Shown here piece after piece: positions 1 to 5,885 of a stretch of 9,275 bases of DNA. Every line of letters begins with the position of its first letter. Positions within the stretch are counted from its first letter, which is position 1. The translations under genes were made by a program, and so were the position numbers. Where the stretch lies: NCBI GenBank assembly GCA_025061865.1, contig JANXAA010000061.1:1-9275 (forward strand), in the 5' to 3' direction. This stretch comes from Acidobacteriota bacterium. Its GTDB lineage: Bacteria; Acidobacteriota; HRBIN11. Below the pieces are notes generated by a model. That model saw nothing but the letters and a program-made list of their open reading frames with translations, had not been told where the DNA came from and searched no databases.

Positions 1-534
1 CGCCCCACCGATCGCCAAGAGACCGCCCAGCTTGGCCGCCGTCAAGAGGTTCTGGACCCATTTCCCGGGTTGAATCCCCCAGACGTTAATGAGGGTCAGG
101 CCCCAGACGGCACCAGCGGCATACAAGGCCGAGGAGTAAGGTCCGACAGGGGCCAACGAGGCCATGTAGTCGCCGAATACATAGGCCAACGAAGCGATCG
201 AACCCGTCTGGATGACCGTCATACGGGCCCAGCCAAAGAGGAAGGCGAGGCCGGGTCCGAAGGCCCGCCGCAGGTAGTGGTAGTCTCCGCCGGCGTGGGG
301 ATACGTCGTCGCCAGTTCCGCGTAGCAGAGGGCCCCGATCAACGAGACGAGGCCGCCCAAGACCCAGACGAGAAGGAAAACACCCGGACTGAGCACGTGG
401 GCCGCCACGGCCGAGGGGGCCCGAAAGATGCCCGATCCGATGACGATGCCCACGATCAGGGCGACGGCATCGACGACGGATAGCGTCGGTCGCGGGGCGA
501 CGATCGCCTCGCGACCATAAGCCGGGACAGACAT
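1..534 (-). CDS. APC-family amino acid permease, N-terminal part (runs off the left edge)
   Basis: Inner-membrane secondary transporter importing an amino acid, probably with a coupling ion. The reading frame on the minus strand begins at ATG 534 and stays open for 178 codons to base 1, so the C-terminal half is missing. Residues 20-40 form a first helix with the unwound GSGIF motif (33-37) that binds the substrate backbone in APC/LeuT-fold carriers. Residues 71-93 (YAELATTYPHAGGDY..) match the conserved segment after helix 2. Further helices lie at about 52-71, 95-120, 133-152 and 160-178. An in-frame TGA lies 33 bases upstream with no other start codon between, which fixes the start, but no good Shine-Dalgarno is seen. 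The upstream gene reads into this one in another frame, so translation may be coupled. Substrate cannot be told. Family assignment is sure. Confidence 0.9.
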   Translation of the reverse strand, partial: MSVPAYGREAIVAPRPTLSVVDAVALIVGIVIGSGIFRAPSAVAAHVLSPGVFLLVWVLGGLVSLIGALCYAELATTYPHAGGDYHYLRRAFGPGLAFLFGWARMTVIQTGSIASLAYVFGDYMASLAPVGPYSSALYAAGAVWGLTLINVWGIQPGKWVQNLLTAAKLGGLLAIGGA

Positions 535-1111
535 ACGCGCTTTTACCCGACCGATGAAAAGCCATCAGACCCGTCCGGCTCACCAGTTCCCGGTATCGCT
601 GACGGAATCGGTTCCACAAGCGCCTCATGCTCTTATACGACTGGAGCCAATCTAAGAGGAGGAGGTCAGTCACCGTGCTCTCGATCCAATCGACGTCTTT
701 CTTGTAGCCTAATACCATAGAAACGCCCGTGGCATTGATGAAGTTCCGGATCCGGTACCGCTCTACGTCGATCGTCGAACAGCTCCCGAAGTGGACGACC
801 CATTGAGCAAAGTCCTTCCCCATGAAGGCCGCCAGGGTCTCCAGGTCGACCGACGACTCGTCCAGGAGGATGGTACCCGGCTTGCCATGAAAAGCCAGGT
901 ACAGGACACCGTACCCATTAAGGTTTTTCAATTTTTTCAAATTATATTTCATTTCTTCTCTAGTATTACATGTAAAATATGTAAACCTTACATTGTTCAT
1001 CGTCGAGGCCAACTCCAGGATCGGATACACGCTGAGCCGATTCTCGATGTCAGCGTCCCAGAGGGACTCCAAGCAGGCGATGTTTTTCTGATAGGTCAGA
1101 CGCCGTGCCAT
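86..1111 (-). CDS. Small caspase/CHAT-like protein (DUF6642 type); frame lacks its stop and overruns into the permease gene
   Basis: Only about residues 1-190 (bases 540-1111) look like real protein. They resemble, from memory, the roughly 200-residue DUF6642 family. A hydrophobic strand ending in LYLAFHG (His75) and a second ending in VVHFGSCST (Cys111) form the His-Cys pair of caspase/CHAT-fold peptidases. LGYKKDVDW (134-142) is another family-like block. No signal peptide or partner domain is seen, so a cytoplasmic stand-alone protein is expected; substrate unknown. The start at 1111 has GAGGAG (1118-1123) six bases upstream. The open frame continues to a stop at 86, but from about residue 192 it is the wrong frame of the permease gene (Arg/Pro-rich), so the tail is probably an artefact of a lost stop or an indel. 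Bases 920-1010 are strikingly AT-rich against all neighbours, suggesting transfer. Confidence 0.65.
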   Translation of the reverse strand: MARRLTYQKNIACLESLWDADIENRLSVYPILELASTMNNVRFTYFTCNTREEMKYNLKKLKNLNGYGVLYLAFHGKPGTILLDESSVDLETLAAFMGKDFAQWVVHFGSCSTIDVERYRIRNFINATGVSMVLGYKKDVDWIESTVTDLLLLDWLQSYKSMRRLWNRFRQRYRELVSRTGLMAFHRSGKSAYVCPGLWSRGDRRPATDAIRRRCRRPDRGHRHRIGHLSGPLGRGGPRAQSGCFPSRLGLGRPRLVDRGPLLRGTGDDVSPRRRRLPLPAAGLRTRPRLPLWLGPYDGHPDGFDRFVGLCIRRLHGLVGPCRTLLLGLVCRWCRLGPDPH

Positions 1112-1117
1112 GGGGGA

Positions 1118-1148
1118 CTCCTCGGGTCATCCCGGCAGGTATATTATA
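1118..1148 (-). promoter_or_regulatory. -10 box and ribosome binding site of the caspase-like gene
   Basis: On the minus strand a perfect TATAAT (bases 1148 to 1143) sits about 20 bases before a GAGGAG ribosome binding site (1123 to 1118), which is six bases from the ATG at 1111. No convincing -35 hexamer lies 16-18 bases upstream of the -10, so the promoter is either weak or activator-dependent. The position implies a short untranslated leader. The -10 match is seen directly; promoter activity is inferred. Confidence 0.5.
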
Positions 1149-1270
1149 GTCCCCCGGCCCAGGTGGGAGATAGAAAAAATGGCCCTCCGGACTGTACCCA
1201 TCAGATGGGCTACGACTTGTGACGGGCCATTGGCTCGACCTGTCCACGTGTCGACCTGCCCCAGACGACC

Positions 1271-1289
1271 GCTTGTGACGTCATCAAGC
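1271..1289. promoter_or_regulatory. Near-palindromic operator candidate before the 1321 gene
   Basis: GCTTG and CAAGC flank a perfect 8-base palindrome TGACGTCA (1276-1283), with one extra base on the right side. An overlapping inverted pair GTGACG/CGTCAC lies at 1275-1280 and 1289-1294. The word CTTGTGACG also occurs 56 bases upstream (1216-1224). Dyad symmetry about 32 bases before a start codon is typical of a regulator site. The binding protein is unknown and no matching -10/-35 pair was found nearby. Confidence 0.35.
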
Positions 1290-1320
1290 GTCACTTGACC
1301 CGTCTATTAGGAGGCAGCGA

Positions 1321-2067
1321 ATGAGGGTCCCGGTGGTAGGGACGAGAGTCCTTGGAGTCGGGGGCCTTAGCTTGTGGGTCCTCGGAGCTACGTGGCTGGG
1401 CCAGGTCCTTGGACATCCCTGGGTATTGCCCGTCCTTCAAACCTTGCCCGTTTATGGTTTCATGGTCTGGCTCTTACGCAAGGGGGCTTGGCGGTCGGCC
1501 ATCCGGTGGATGTGGCTATGGGCGGCGGCCGTGGGCCTGGTAGGGACCTTATGGGCTTACCGGCAGGGGCCGGCCGTGGCGCCTCTGGTCCTATACGGGG
1601 AAACCTATCGGCAAAAGATGTTCGATTGGCTTCGGACCGGTCAGGGCGAGGAATCGGACCCCCGTCGGTTCTTGCGTCGCCACGGGGTCGAGCTGGGATT
1701 ATTTACGGTTACTTCTCTGACCACGGCGAGCTTGGTCTCCATGCATGGGGGGACCATCTTGATGAACTACATGAGCTACTATGTAGGCTCGCTGATGCGA
1801 CATAGCGACGCCCCCTTCTGGACCTTCGTGACGGCCTGGCCGGTCTATGCGGTCCTGCGAGTCCTGGCTTACGTCGTCCTGGGGGTCCTGTTGGCCGAGC
1901 CTTTGCTCTATCGCTTGGACCCGGACCGGTGGGGAGTCTATCGACTGCGAGACCGTGGGCCTTGGTTGGCCCTGGCCGTTGTAGGGCTTGTCGCTGACGT
2001 CTTTCTTAAGGCGTGGCTGGCCCCTGTGTATCGGCACTGGATCCTGACCTACGTCCGGCTTCCGTGA
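1321..2067 (+). CDS. Unrecognised six-helix membrane protein
   Basis: A 248-residue integral membrane protein of unknown role. The start is fixed by AGGAGG (1309-1314) six bases before ATG 1321. Hydrophobic segments lie at about 10-30, 33-53, 60-80, 122-150, 163-195 and 212-235. A polar loop at about 93-120 (KMFDWLRTGQGEESDPRRFLRR) precedes the fourth segment. That segment holds the most distinctive stretch, Ser/Thr- and Gly-rich, followed by NYMSYYVG. This pattern looks conserved-type rather than random, but I do not recognise the family. There is no signal peptide, cysteine pair or nucleotide-binding motif. The gene is transcribed away from the caspase-like gene, so the two share a 209-base upstream region but need not be functionally linked. 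It ends just before repeat copy A. Confidence 0.85.
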   Translation: MRVPVVGTRVLGVGGLSLWVLGATWLGQVLGHPWVLPVLQTLPVYGFMVWLLRKGAWRSAIRWMWLWAAAVGLVGTLWAYRQGPAVAPLVLYGETYRQKMFDWLRTGQGEESDPRRFLRRHGVELGLFTVTSLTTASLVSMHGGTILMNYMSYYVGSLMRHSDAPFWTFVTAWPVYAVLRVLAYVVLGVLLAEPLLYRLDPDRWGVYRLRDRGPWLALAVVGLVADVFLKAWLAPVYRHWILTYVRLP

Positions 2068-2096
2068 GGTCGCGGGTCCTTTCTGTCTATCGGCAT

Positions 2097-2115
2097 AAAC
2101 ACGGTGTTTACACCG
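2097..2115. repeat. Two overlapping palindromes downstream of the membrane protein gene
   Basis: AAACAC-G-GTGTTT (2097-2109) and CGGTGT-TT-ACACCG (2102-2115) overlap, each with six-base arms. Either could fold in RNA, so the site could switch between two stems. It lies 30 bases after a stop codon, but no T-run follows, so it is not a classical terminator. The matching part of copy B (about 6724-6740) keeps ACACCG and GTTTA but not the perfect arms. Confidence 0.45.
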
Positions 2116-2395
2116 GTAGACACCCCAACCCGACCGGGCGGGGCCGGAGGTAGCGAAAGTCGGTGGGGAGCGTCAAGGAAAGCGGGGTACCTCCGGACGG
2201 CATGGAGCTTGTTAAGGGATCCAGGACGTTCCGTCCGTCGAGATAGCCGTTGCGCGCACGACGACCTTTCGGCGGCGGGGGCCGCACGCTGAGACCTGAC
2301 GTGGGTGGGCGGGAGGCGTTTACCCTGAGGTGGTGGTCGTCGAGTCCCGGCGGTGGCGGCGGGGGAGGGCCCGCGAGCGAAAAGGGCAAGTCCAT
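2097..2395 (-). repeat. Diverged repeat element, copy A (inverted relative to copy B)
   Basis: Read on the minus strand, this stretch aligns over its length with plus-strand 6435-6745. Anchors: GCGGGCCCTCCC (2374 to 2363, 12 of 12 identical); a 22-base block from CAGGGTA to CCCGCCCA (2327 to 2306, 20 of 22); CAGCGTGCGGCC (2291 to 2280, 11 of 12); TGCCGTC (2202 to 2196); GGTGTCT (2124 to 2118). Order and orientation are the same in both copies, with small insertions between anchors. No transposase, terminal repeats or target duplication were found. It could be a structured RNA, a remnant of a miniature mobile element, or a tiny coding unit. Confidence 0.6.
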
Positions 2396-2664
2396 ACCGG
2401 TTCAGGAAGAAGGTTATGCTTCCGCGAGGACCCAACCGGACCGCAAGTTAACCCAAGCTGTGACCTTGGAGCGGTGTCTCCGAAAATTCCGGCCCCCGCT
2501 TGCGAGAGCCTTGTCCTGATCTGGGTTCCCCTTCGGCCCGGCCTCGTCCCTGGGGGAAACAGAGTGAAATGAAAACTCGACAAGCCTTAGAGCGGAGTCG
2601 ATGAGATACAGGATAAAAAGAACCCGTACGCGCCTATAGACCCCATCGATACGCTGTAGGTGGC

Positions 2665-2679
2665 AACTTAGGTTAAGTT
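2665..2679. repeat. AT-rich dyad overlapping the stop of the 2678 gene
   Basis: AACTTA (2665-2670), GGT, TAAGTT (2674-2679) form perfect six-base arms. The right arm shares bases with the TAA stop (2680-2678, minus strand). It could form a weak stem at the 3' end of the minus-strand message. No T-run follows, so terminator status is uncertain. Confidence 0.35.
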
Positions 2680-3421
2680 AACGTCGTGGCTCATGCCGAC
2701 CGCCGGGACGGCGACCGGTCTTTATCAGGACATAACCCCGAGGTGTCGCAAGTACCTGAAGGTCGCCGGTCCGGACCTCGACCGGGACCGAGGCGAGGAC
2801 CCGGGTCTGACACAGGCCGATCCACCGAAGCAGTCGAAAGGTATGGTCCAGGAAAGGCTCACTCATCGGCTCGATATCTCGGGTGAGGATGAGAGGGCTG
2901 GCCCGTTTTTGAAAGCCGATCCAGAGTGGACGATGGAGGGAAGGGAGTAGGATCCATCGAACAGCCGGGGCGCACTCGATGAAAGCCCCGACGACAAACC
3001 ACCGGAGGCCCCGCCCAGTCCGCTGGATAGGCGCCAAACTCGGGACGTCTGGTTCGAAACGAATGTTCCAAGTCCCACCGGCGGCTGGCTGGACGCGCAC
3101 GGTGCCGACGGGCCGCACGCCCAGATTGTCGAGGCGTTGATAGCTCGTCATCCACGGCCACGTCAGGACTCCAGCCGCTCCGGCCAGGGTCAGAAGCCCA
3201 AGCCCCCATCGCCCAGCCCTCCGCACCCGGACCGGGACCATTGCACTCGGCCAGTCAGGATAACGCCGGCGCCAACGCCATCCTCGCACCATCTCCACGA
3301 CGGCGTAGGCGCTTAGGCCGACCCCGACCAACATGAACGCCCCGGTGATTAACGCCAGTCGGATACCGACGAATTGCTCCAGCCAAAACCGTATCGTCTC
3401 ATCGGGGATCCATCGGGACAT
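2678..3421 (-). CDS. Two-helix inner-membrane protein with a large soluble C-terminal domain
   Basis: A 247-residue protein of unknown function. Two N-terminal membrane segments (about 19-44 and 70-90) are joined by an Arg/Trp-rich loop (GWRWRRRYPDW, positively charged, so cytoplasmic). A C-terminal soluble domain of about 150 residues follows. Residues about 105-170 (VGTVRVQPAAGGTWNIRF then WFVVGAFIECAPAVRWILLPSLHR) recall the small conserved membrane proteins often labelled 'multidrug transporter' in gammaproteobacteria, which also pair a V.V...G.W.V strand with a W.L.G...P..RWLGL block. That resemblance is from memory and weak, and such proteins are not proven pumps. The start ATG at 3421 lacks a clear ribosome binding site. 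It is last of four same-direction genes, 75 bases after the DUF721 gene, so cotranscription is likely. Confidence 0.75.
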   Translation of the reverse strand: MSRWIPDETIRFWLEQFVGIRLALITGAFMLVGVGLSAYAVVEMVRGWRWRRRYPDWPSAMVPVRVRRAGRWGLGLLTLAGAAGVLTWPWMTSYQRLDNLGVRPVGTVRVQPAAGGTWNIRFEPDVPSLAPIQRTGRGLRWFVVGAFIECAPAVRWILLPSLHRPLWIGFQKRASPLILTRDIEPMSEPFLDHTFRLLRWIGLCQTRVLASVPVEVRTGDLQVLATPRGYVLIKTGRRPGGRHEPRR

Positions 3422-3496
3422 CGGCGCCGGGTGTCAAATGGGCGGTATTAAAGTCTCCGGAAAACCGGACCTGAGTTTCAGATCGGCAGATGGGCA

Positions 3497-3970
3497 TCAG
3501 AAGCTGCTCCGGGCCTGCCAGTAAGCCCGATAGGCTCGGATAAAATGGCGTCGTAGACAGGCGTCCGGGATCGAACGGGCCATCGTCTCAAGGAGGGCCT
3601 CCAGTTGCGGGGACAGGCGGGCTGCCTGGAGCGGTCGAGATGCTGGCTCAGACCGTCTCCGACGAGATGACCGGATCTCCAATTGAATATCGGCGACGTC
3701 ACACCAAGGACACCGTTCTCGAATGTTTTGGAGAAGCATGCTGGTATGTTGACGAAGCTCAGCGAGCCACACGGGGTGGACGACCTGGACCGTCAAGGAC
3801 CGGTCCTGCAAACGGACGGGCGTCGACACGCGGGCTAGCACTTCTCCCACAATGGTCGGCCACAGCCGCACAAGGCCGACCCACTGCCATGCCGGATGGA
3901 CCGGAGCATTCCGGATGATCCAAGCCGTCAGGACGTCCGAAATGGTTTGCATGGGCCTGATTTGGGTCAT
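3497..3970 (-). CDS. dciA: DUF721 / DciA-type helicase-loader protein
   Basis: A 157-residue protein whose first 90 residues match the DUF721 fold. LWPTIVGEVLARVSTPVRL (about 36-54) and the strand RSLTVQVVHPVWLAELRQH (57-75) are the family hallmarks. DciA is the bacterial replicative-helicase (DnaB) operator used by most bacteria that lack DnaC/DnaI; it binds DnaB and supports its loading at the origin. The C-terminal part (about 100-157) is Arg-rich and helical and poorly conserved in the family. The ATG at 3970 lies inside a heptamer array and has no ribosome binding site; a second ATG at residue 7 (base 3952) is an alternative. Placement 87 bases after an enoyl-CoA hydratase gene is not a usual dciA context. 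The symbol is given on domain grounds only. Confidence 0.75.
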   Translation of the reverse strand: MTQIRPMQTISDVLTAWIIRNAPVHPAWQWVGLVRLWPTIVGEVLARVSTPVRLQDRSLTVQVVHPVWLAELRQHTSMLLQNIRERCPWCDVADIQLEIRSSRRRRSEPASRPLQAARLSPQLEALLETMARSIPDACLRRHFIRAYRAYWQARSSF

Positions 3971-4017
3971 TGGGTCTTGAGCGTCGGGTGTTAGGTCTTA
4001 GGGGTCGGGTACACAAT
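3969..4017. repeat. Phased heptamer array at the start of the dciA gene
   Basis: Seven consecutive 7-base words in one phase: ATTGGGT, CTTGAGC, GTCGGGT, GTTAGGT, CTTAGGG, GTCGGGT, ACACAAT. GTCGGGT occurs twice, and most words share a G/T-rich pattern ending GGGT or GGT. The array fills half of the 87-base gap between the hydratase stop (4058) and the annotated dciA start (3970), overlapping the start codon. Confidence 0.55.
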
Positions 4018-4057
4018 GACTTAACCCTCAGCACCCAGGAACCGATACCGAATACTT

Positions 4058-4855
4058 TCATCTTCCCCGAAACTGGGGTTCCCGCTTCTCCAAGAAGGCC
4101 CGGGTCCCCTCTCGCATATCTTCGGTCGCCGTCGTCAGGGCAAACAGGCTCGCTTCGTGGAGAAGACCCATCTCTAGGGGCATTTCCATGCCTTCCTGGA
4201 CGGCTCGCAAAGCAAGGCGGACGGCGACGGGGCCGTTCGCCAGGATTTGGCGGGCCAGAGCCTTCGCCTCGTCCAGAAGTCGTTCCCGGGGTACAATGCG
4301 ATTGACCAGACCGATCCGGTAGGCTTCCTCGGCCGTGTAATGGGCCCCCGTCAAGATCCACTCGATGGCCCGACCCTTGCCGACGATACGGGCCAGGCGC
4401 TGCGTCCCCCCGTAGCCGGGAATGATGCCCAATCGGACCTCCGGTTGACCGAAACGGGCTTCCGGACAGGCCAGACGGATATGGCAGGCCAGGGCTAATT
4501 CACAGCCACCTCCGAGGGCGTACCCATTGACGGCGGCGATGACCGGGACCGGGAGGGCTTCCAGGGCATTCAGGACGGCTTGTCCCCGGCGGGTATACTC
4601 GTATCCCTCGACCGGAGTCAGGCGCGACAGTTCTTCGATGTCGGCGCCCGAGACAAAAGCTTTATCGCCAGCCCCCGTGATGATCAGAGCCCGAAGGGTG
4701 GCCCCGACACCCTCCCCACGGGCGATGGCCTCGACGACCTGGCCGATTTCCCGGACCGTTAGATGGCTCAGGGCATTGCGCCGCTCGGGCCGATTCACCG
4801 TCAGGATGGCAATGCCGTCGGGATCGACTTCCAGACGGATGTGTTGGAATTCCAT
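4058..4855 (-). CDS. Enoyl-CoA hydratase (crotonase family)
   Basis: Adds water across the 2,3-double bond of enoyl-CoA to give 3-hydroxyacyl-CoA (EC 4.2.1.17), or the reverse, in the cytoplasm. With the chosen start it has 265 residues, the normal family size. The oxyanion-hole segment KAFVSGADIEEL (65-76) and NGYALGGGCELALAC (110-124) carry the active-site features. Glu119 and Glu139 (FGQPEVRLGIIPGYGG) correspond to the two catalytic glutamates, so it is expected to be active. The frame is open nine codons further upstream, but ATG 4855 has AGAGGG (4867-4862) at good spacing and begins like typical members (MEFQHIRLEV). It follows the dehydrogenase gene by 87 bases, which performs the next step on its product. 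Chain-length preference (crotonyl or longer) cannot be read from sequence. Confidence 0.92.
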   Translation of the reverse strand: MEFQHIRLEVDPDGIAILTVNRPERRNALSHLTVREIGQVVEAIARGEGVGATLRALIITGAGDKAFVSGADIEELSRLTPVEGYEYTRRGQAVLNALEALPVPVIAAVNGYALGGGCELALACHIRLACPEARFGQPEVRLGIIPGYGGTQRLARIVGKGRAIEWILTGAHYTAEEAYRIGLVNRIVPRERLLDEAKALARQILANGPVAVRLALRAVQEGMEMPLEMGLLHEASLFALTTATEDMREGTRAFLEKREPQFRGR

Positions 4856-4942
4856 AAACTGCCCTCTCATAATGATATACATTCACGACCGGAGGCACCT
4901 TTGAGTACGTTGTCAAAGTTCAGTGGGTTGAGCCCCGCCTTC

Positions 4943-5839
4943 TTATTTCTTCTCTTCTTCTTTTTTCTTATCTTCCTTTTTCGTATAATCATAGAATCCT
5001 CGGCCCGTCTTGCGACCGTGGAAGCCAGCCAGGACCATCCGCTTCAGGAGCGGCGGCGGCGCGTACCGGGCGTCTTTAAATTCATCGTACATCGCTTCGG
5101 CGATGTAGTAAGTCGTATCGAGGCCGACAAAGTCGAGGAGCGTAAAGGGCCCCATCGGATGCCCACAGCCGAGGACCATGGCCTGGTCGATCTCCTCCGG
5201 CGTCGACAGGCCCTCCTCGAGGCACCGGACGGCGTCCAAGAGGTAGGGGACAAGGAGACGATTGACGATAAAGCCCGGCCGGTCGGGCGCCCGGACAGGC
5301 GTTTTGTCCAGGGTTCGTACGAATCCAAGGATCGTCTCAACCGTCTCTGGGGCGGTCAGTTCCGTCCGGATAATCTCGACGAGCTGCATGATGGGGACTG
5401 GATTGAAGAAGTGGAGGCCCAGAAACCGGGCCGGCCGTTTTGTGACGACGGCCATCTCAGTGATGCACAACGACGACGTGTTACTGGCGAAGATGGCTTC
5501 TGGCTTGCAAATCTTGTCCAGCTCCCGGAAGAGCTGTTTCTTCATGTCCATGTTCTCAGTGATGGCCTCGATGACGAGGTCGGAGTCGGCCAAGGGCTGC
5601 AGTTCGGTCGTGAACTGGATGCGGGCGACCAGGGCCTGGCCTTCTTCTTCCGTCATTTGGCCCTTTCGGACCGACCAGCGCTGGATAGAATGCCGGACGT
5701 TTTGGATACCCTTTTCCAGGAGCTCCGGCGAGACCTCCCGGACGACGACCGAATAGCCCGCATGGGCCGTCACGTGAGCGATACCTGACCCCATCAAGCC
5801 GCATCCGACGACGCCGACTTTCCGAATGGAACCGGCCAT
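4943..5839 (-). CDS. 3-hydroxyacyl-CoA (3-hydroxybutyryl-CoA) dehydrogenase
   Basis: Interconverts 3-hydroxyacyl-CoA and 3-oxoacyl-CoA with NAD(P)H in the cytoplasm. The 298-residue protein has the N-terminal Rossmann domain with GCGLMG (12-17), then the catalytic set at correct spacing: Ser122 (SNTSSL), His143 (GLHFFNP), Glu155 (MQLVEII) and Asn193 (IVNRLLVPY). The C-terminal helical domain includes GHPMGPFTLLDFVGLD (226-241) and GRKTGRGFYDY (275-285). Acidic Glu35 after the second Rossmann strand suggests NAD rather than NADP. The ATG at 5839 is chosen over TTG 5863 because AAGGAG (5854-5849) lies nine bases upstream. Oddity: after FYDY, where the family usually ends, 13 residues made almost only of Lys, Glu and Asp are appended. 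It is the first gene of the minus-strand set and works with the adjacent hydratase in beta-oxidation or butyryl-CoA synthesis. Confidence 0.93.
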   Translation of the reverse strand: MAGSIRKVGVVGCGLMGSGIAHVTAHAGYSVVVREVSPELLEKGIQNVRHSIQRWSVRKGQMTEEEGQALVARIQFTTELQPLADSDLVIEAITENMDMKKQLFRELDKICKPEAIFASNTSSLCITEMAVVTKRPARFLGLHFFNPVPIMQLVEIIRTELTAPETVETILGFVRTLDKTPVRAPDRPGFIVNRLLVPYLLDAVRCLEEGLSTPEEIDQAMVLGCGHPMGPFTLLDFVGLDTTYYIAEAMYDEFKDARYAPPPLLKRMVLAGFHGRKTGRGFYDYTKKEDKKKEEEKK

Positions 5840-5885
5840 GGTCTGCTTCTCCTTGGGGTTCAAGGATAGTTCAAAGGGGTGTGCC

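Larger units (their letters stand above)
2068..2677. other. Gene-free stretch between convergent genes
   Basis: About 610 bases between the stop of the membrane protein at 2067 and the stop of the convergent gene at 2678. It holds repeat copy A (about 2097-2395), overlapping palindromes at its left end, and a dyad at the right end. Open frames here are Pro/Arg/Gly-rich without ribosome binding sites and look non-coding. No canonical stem plus T-run terminator is seen. A T5 run on the minus strand near 2615 lacks a stem before it. Confidence 0.6.

Noticed and set aside
2049..2435. 128-codon minus-strand open frame in copy A
   Set aside because: It is not in the register that matches copy B, has no ribosome binding site, and overlaps the end of the convergent gene.
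2600..2640. T5 run on the minus strand as an intrinsic terminator
   Set aside because: No GC-rich stem precedes it within the needed distance.
3440..3480. CCGG-TTTT-CCGG stem between dciA and the membrane gene as a terminator
   Set aside because: Only five pairs and no T-run on the minus strand; it is too weak to call.
3759..4361. 200-codon minus-strand open frame across the hydratase and dciA genes
   Set aside because: Wrong frame of two recognised genes; rich in Arg, Pro and Gly with no domain.
4880..4916. TTGACA word (minus strand, 4916-4911) as a -35 for the hydratase gene
   Set aside because: No -10 hexamer lies 16-19 bases downstream; the TATATCAT stretch is about 31 bases away.
4763..5788. 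341-codon plus-strand open frame opposite the dehydrogenase
   Set aside because: It is the antisense reading of a gene with a full catalytic set on the minus strand.
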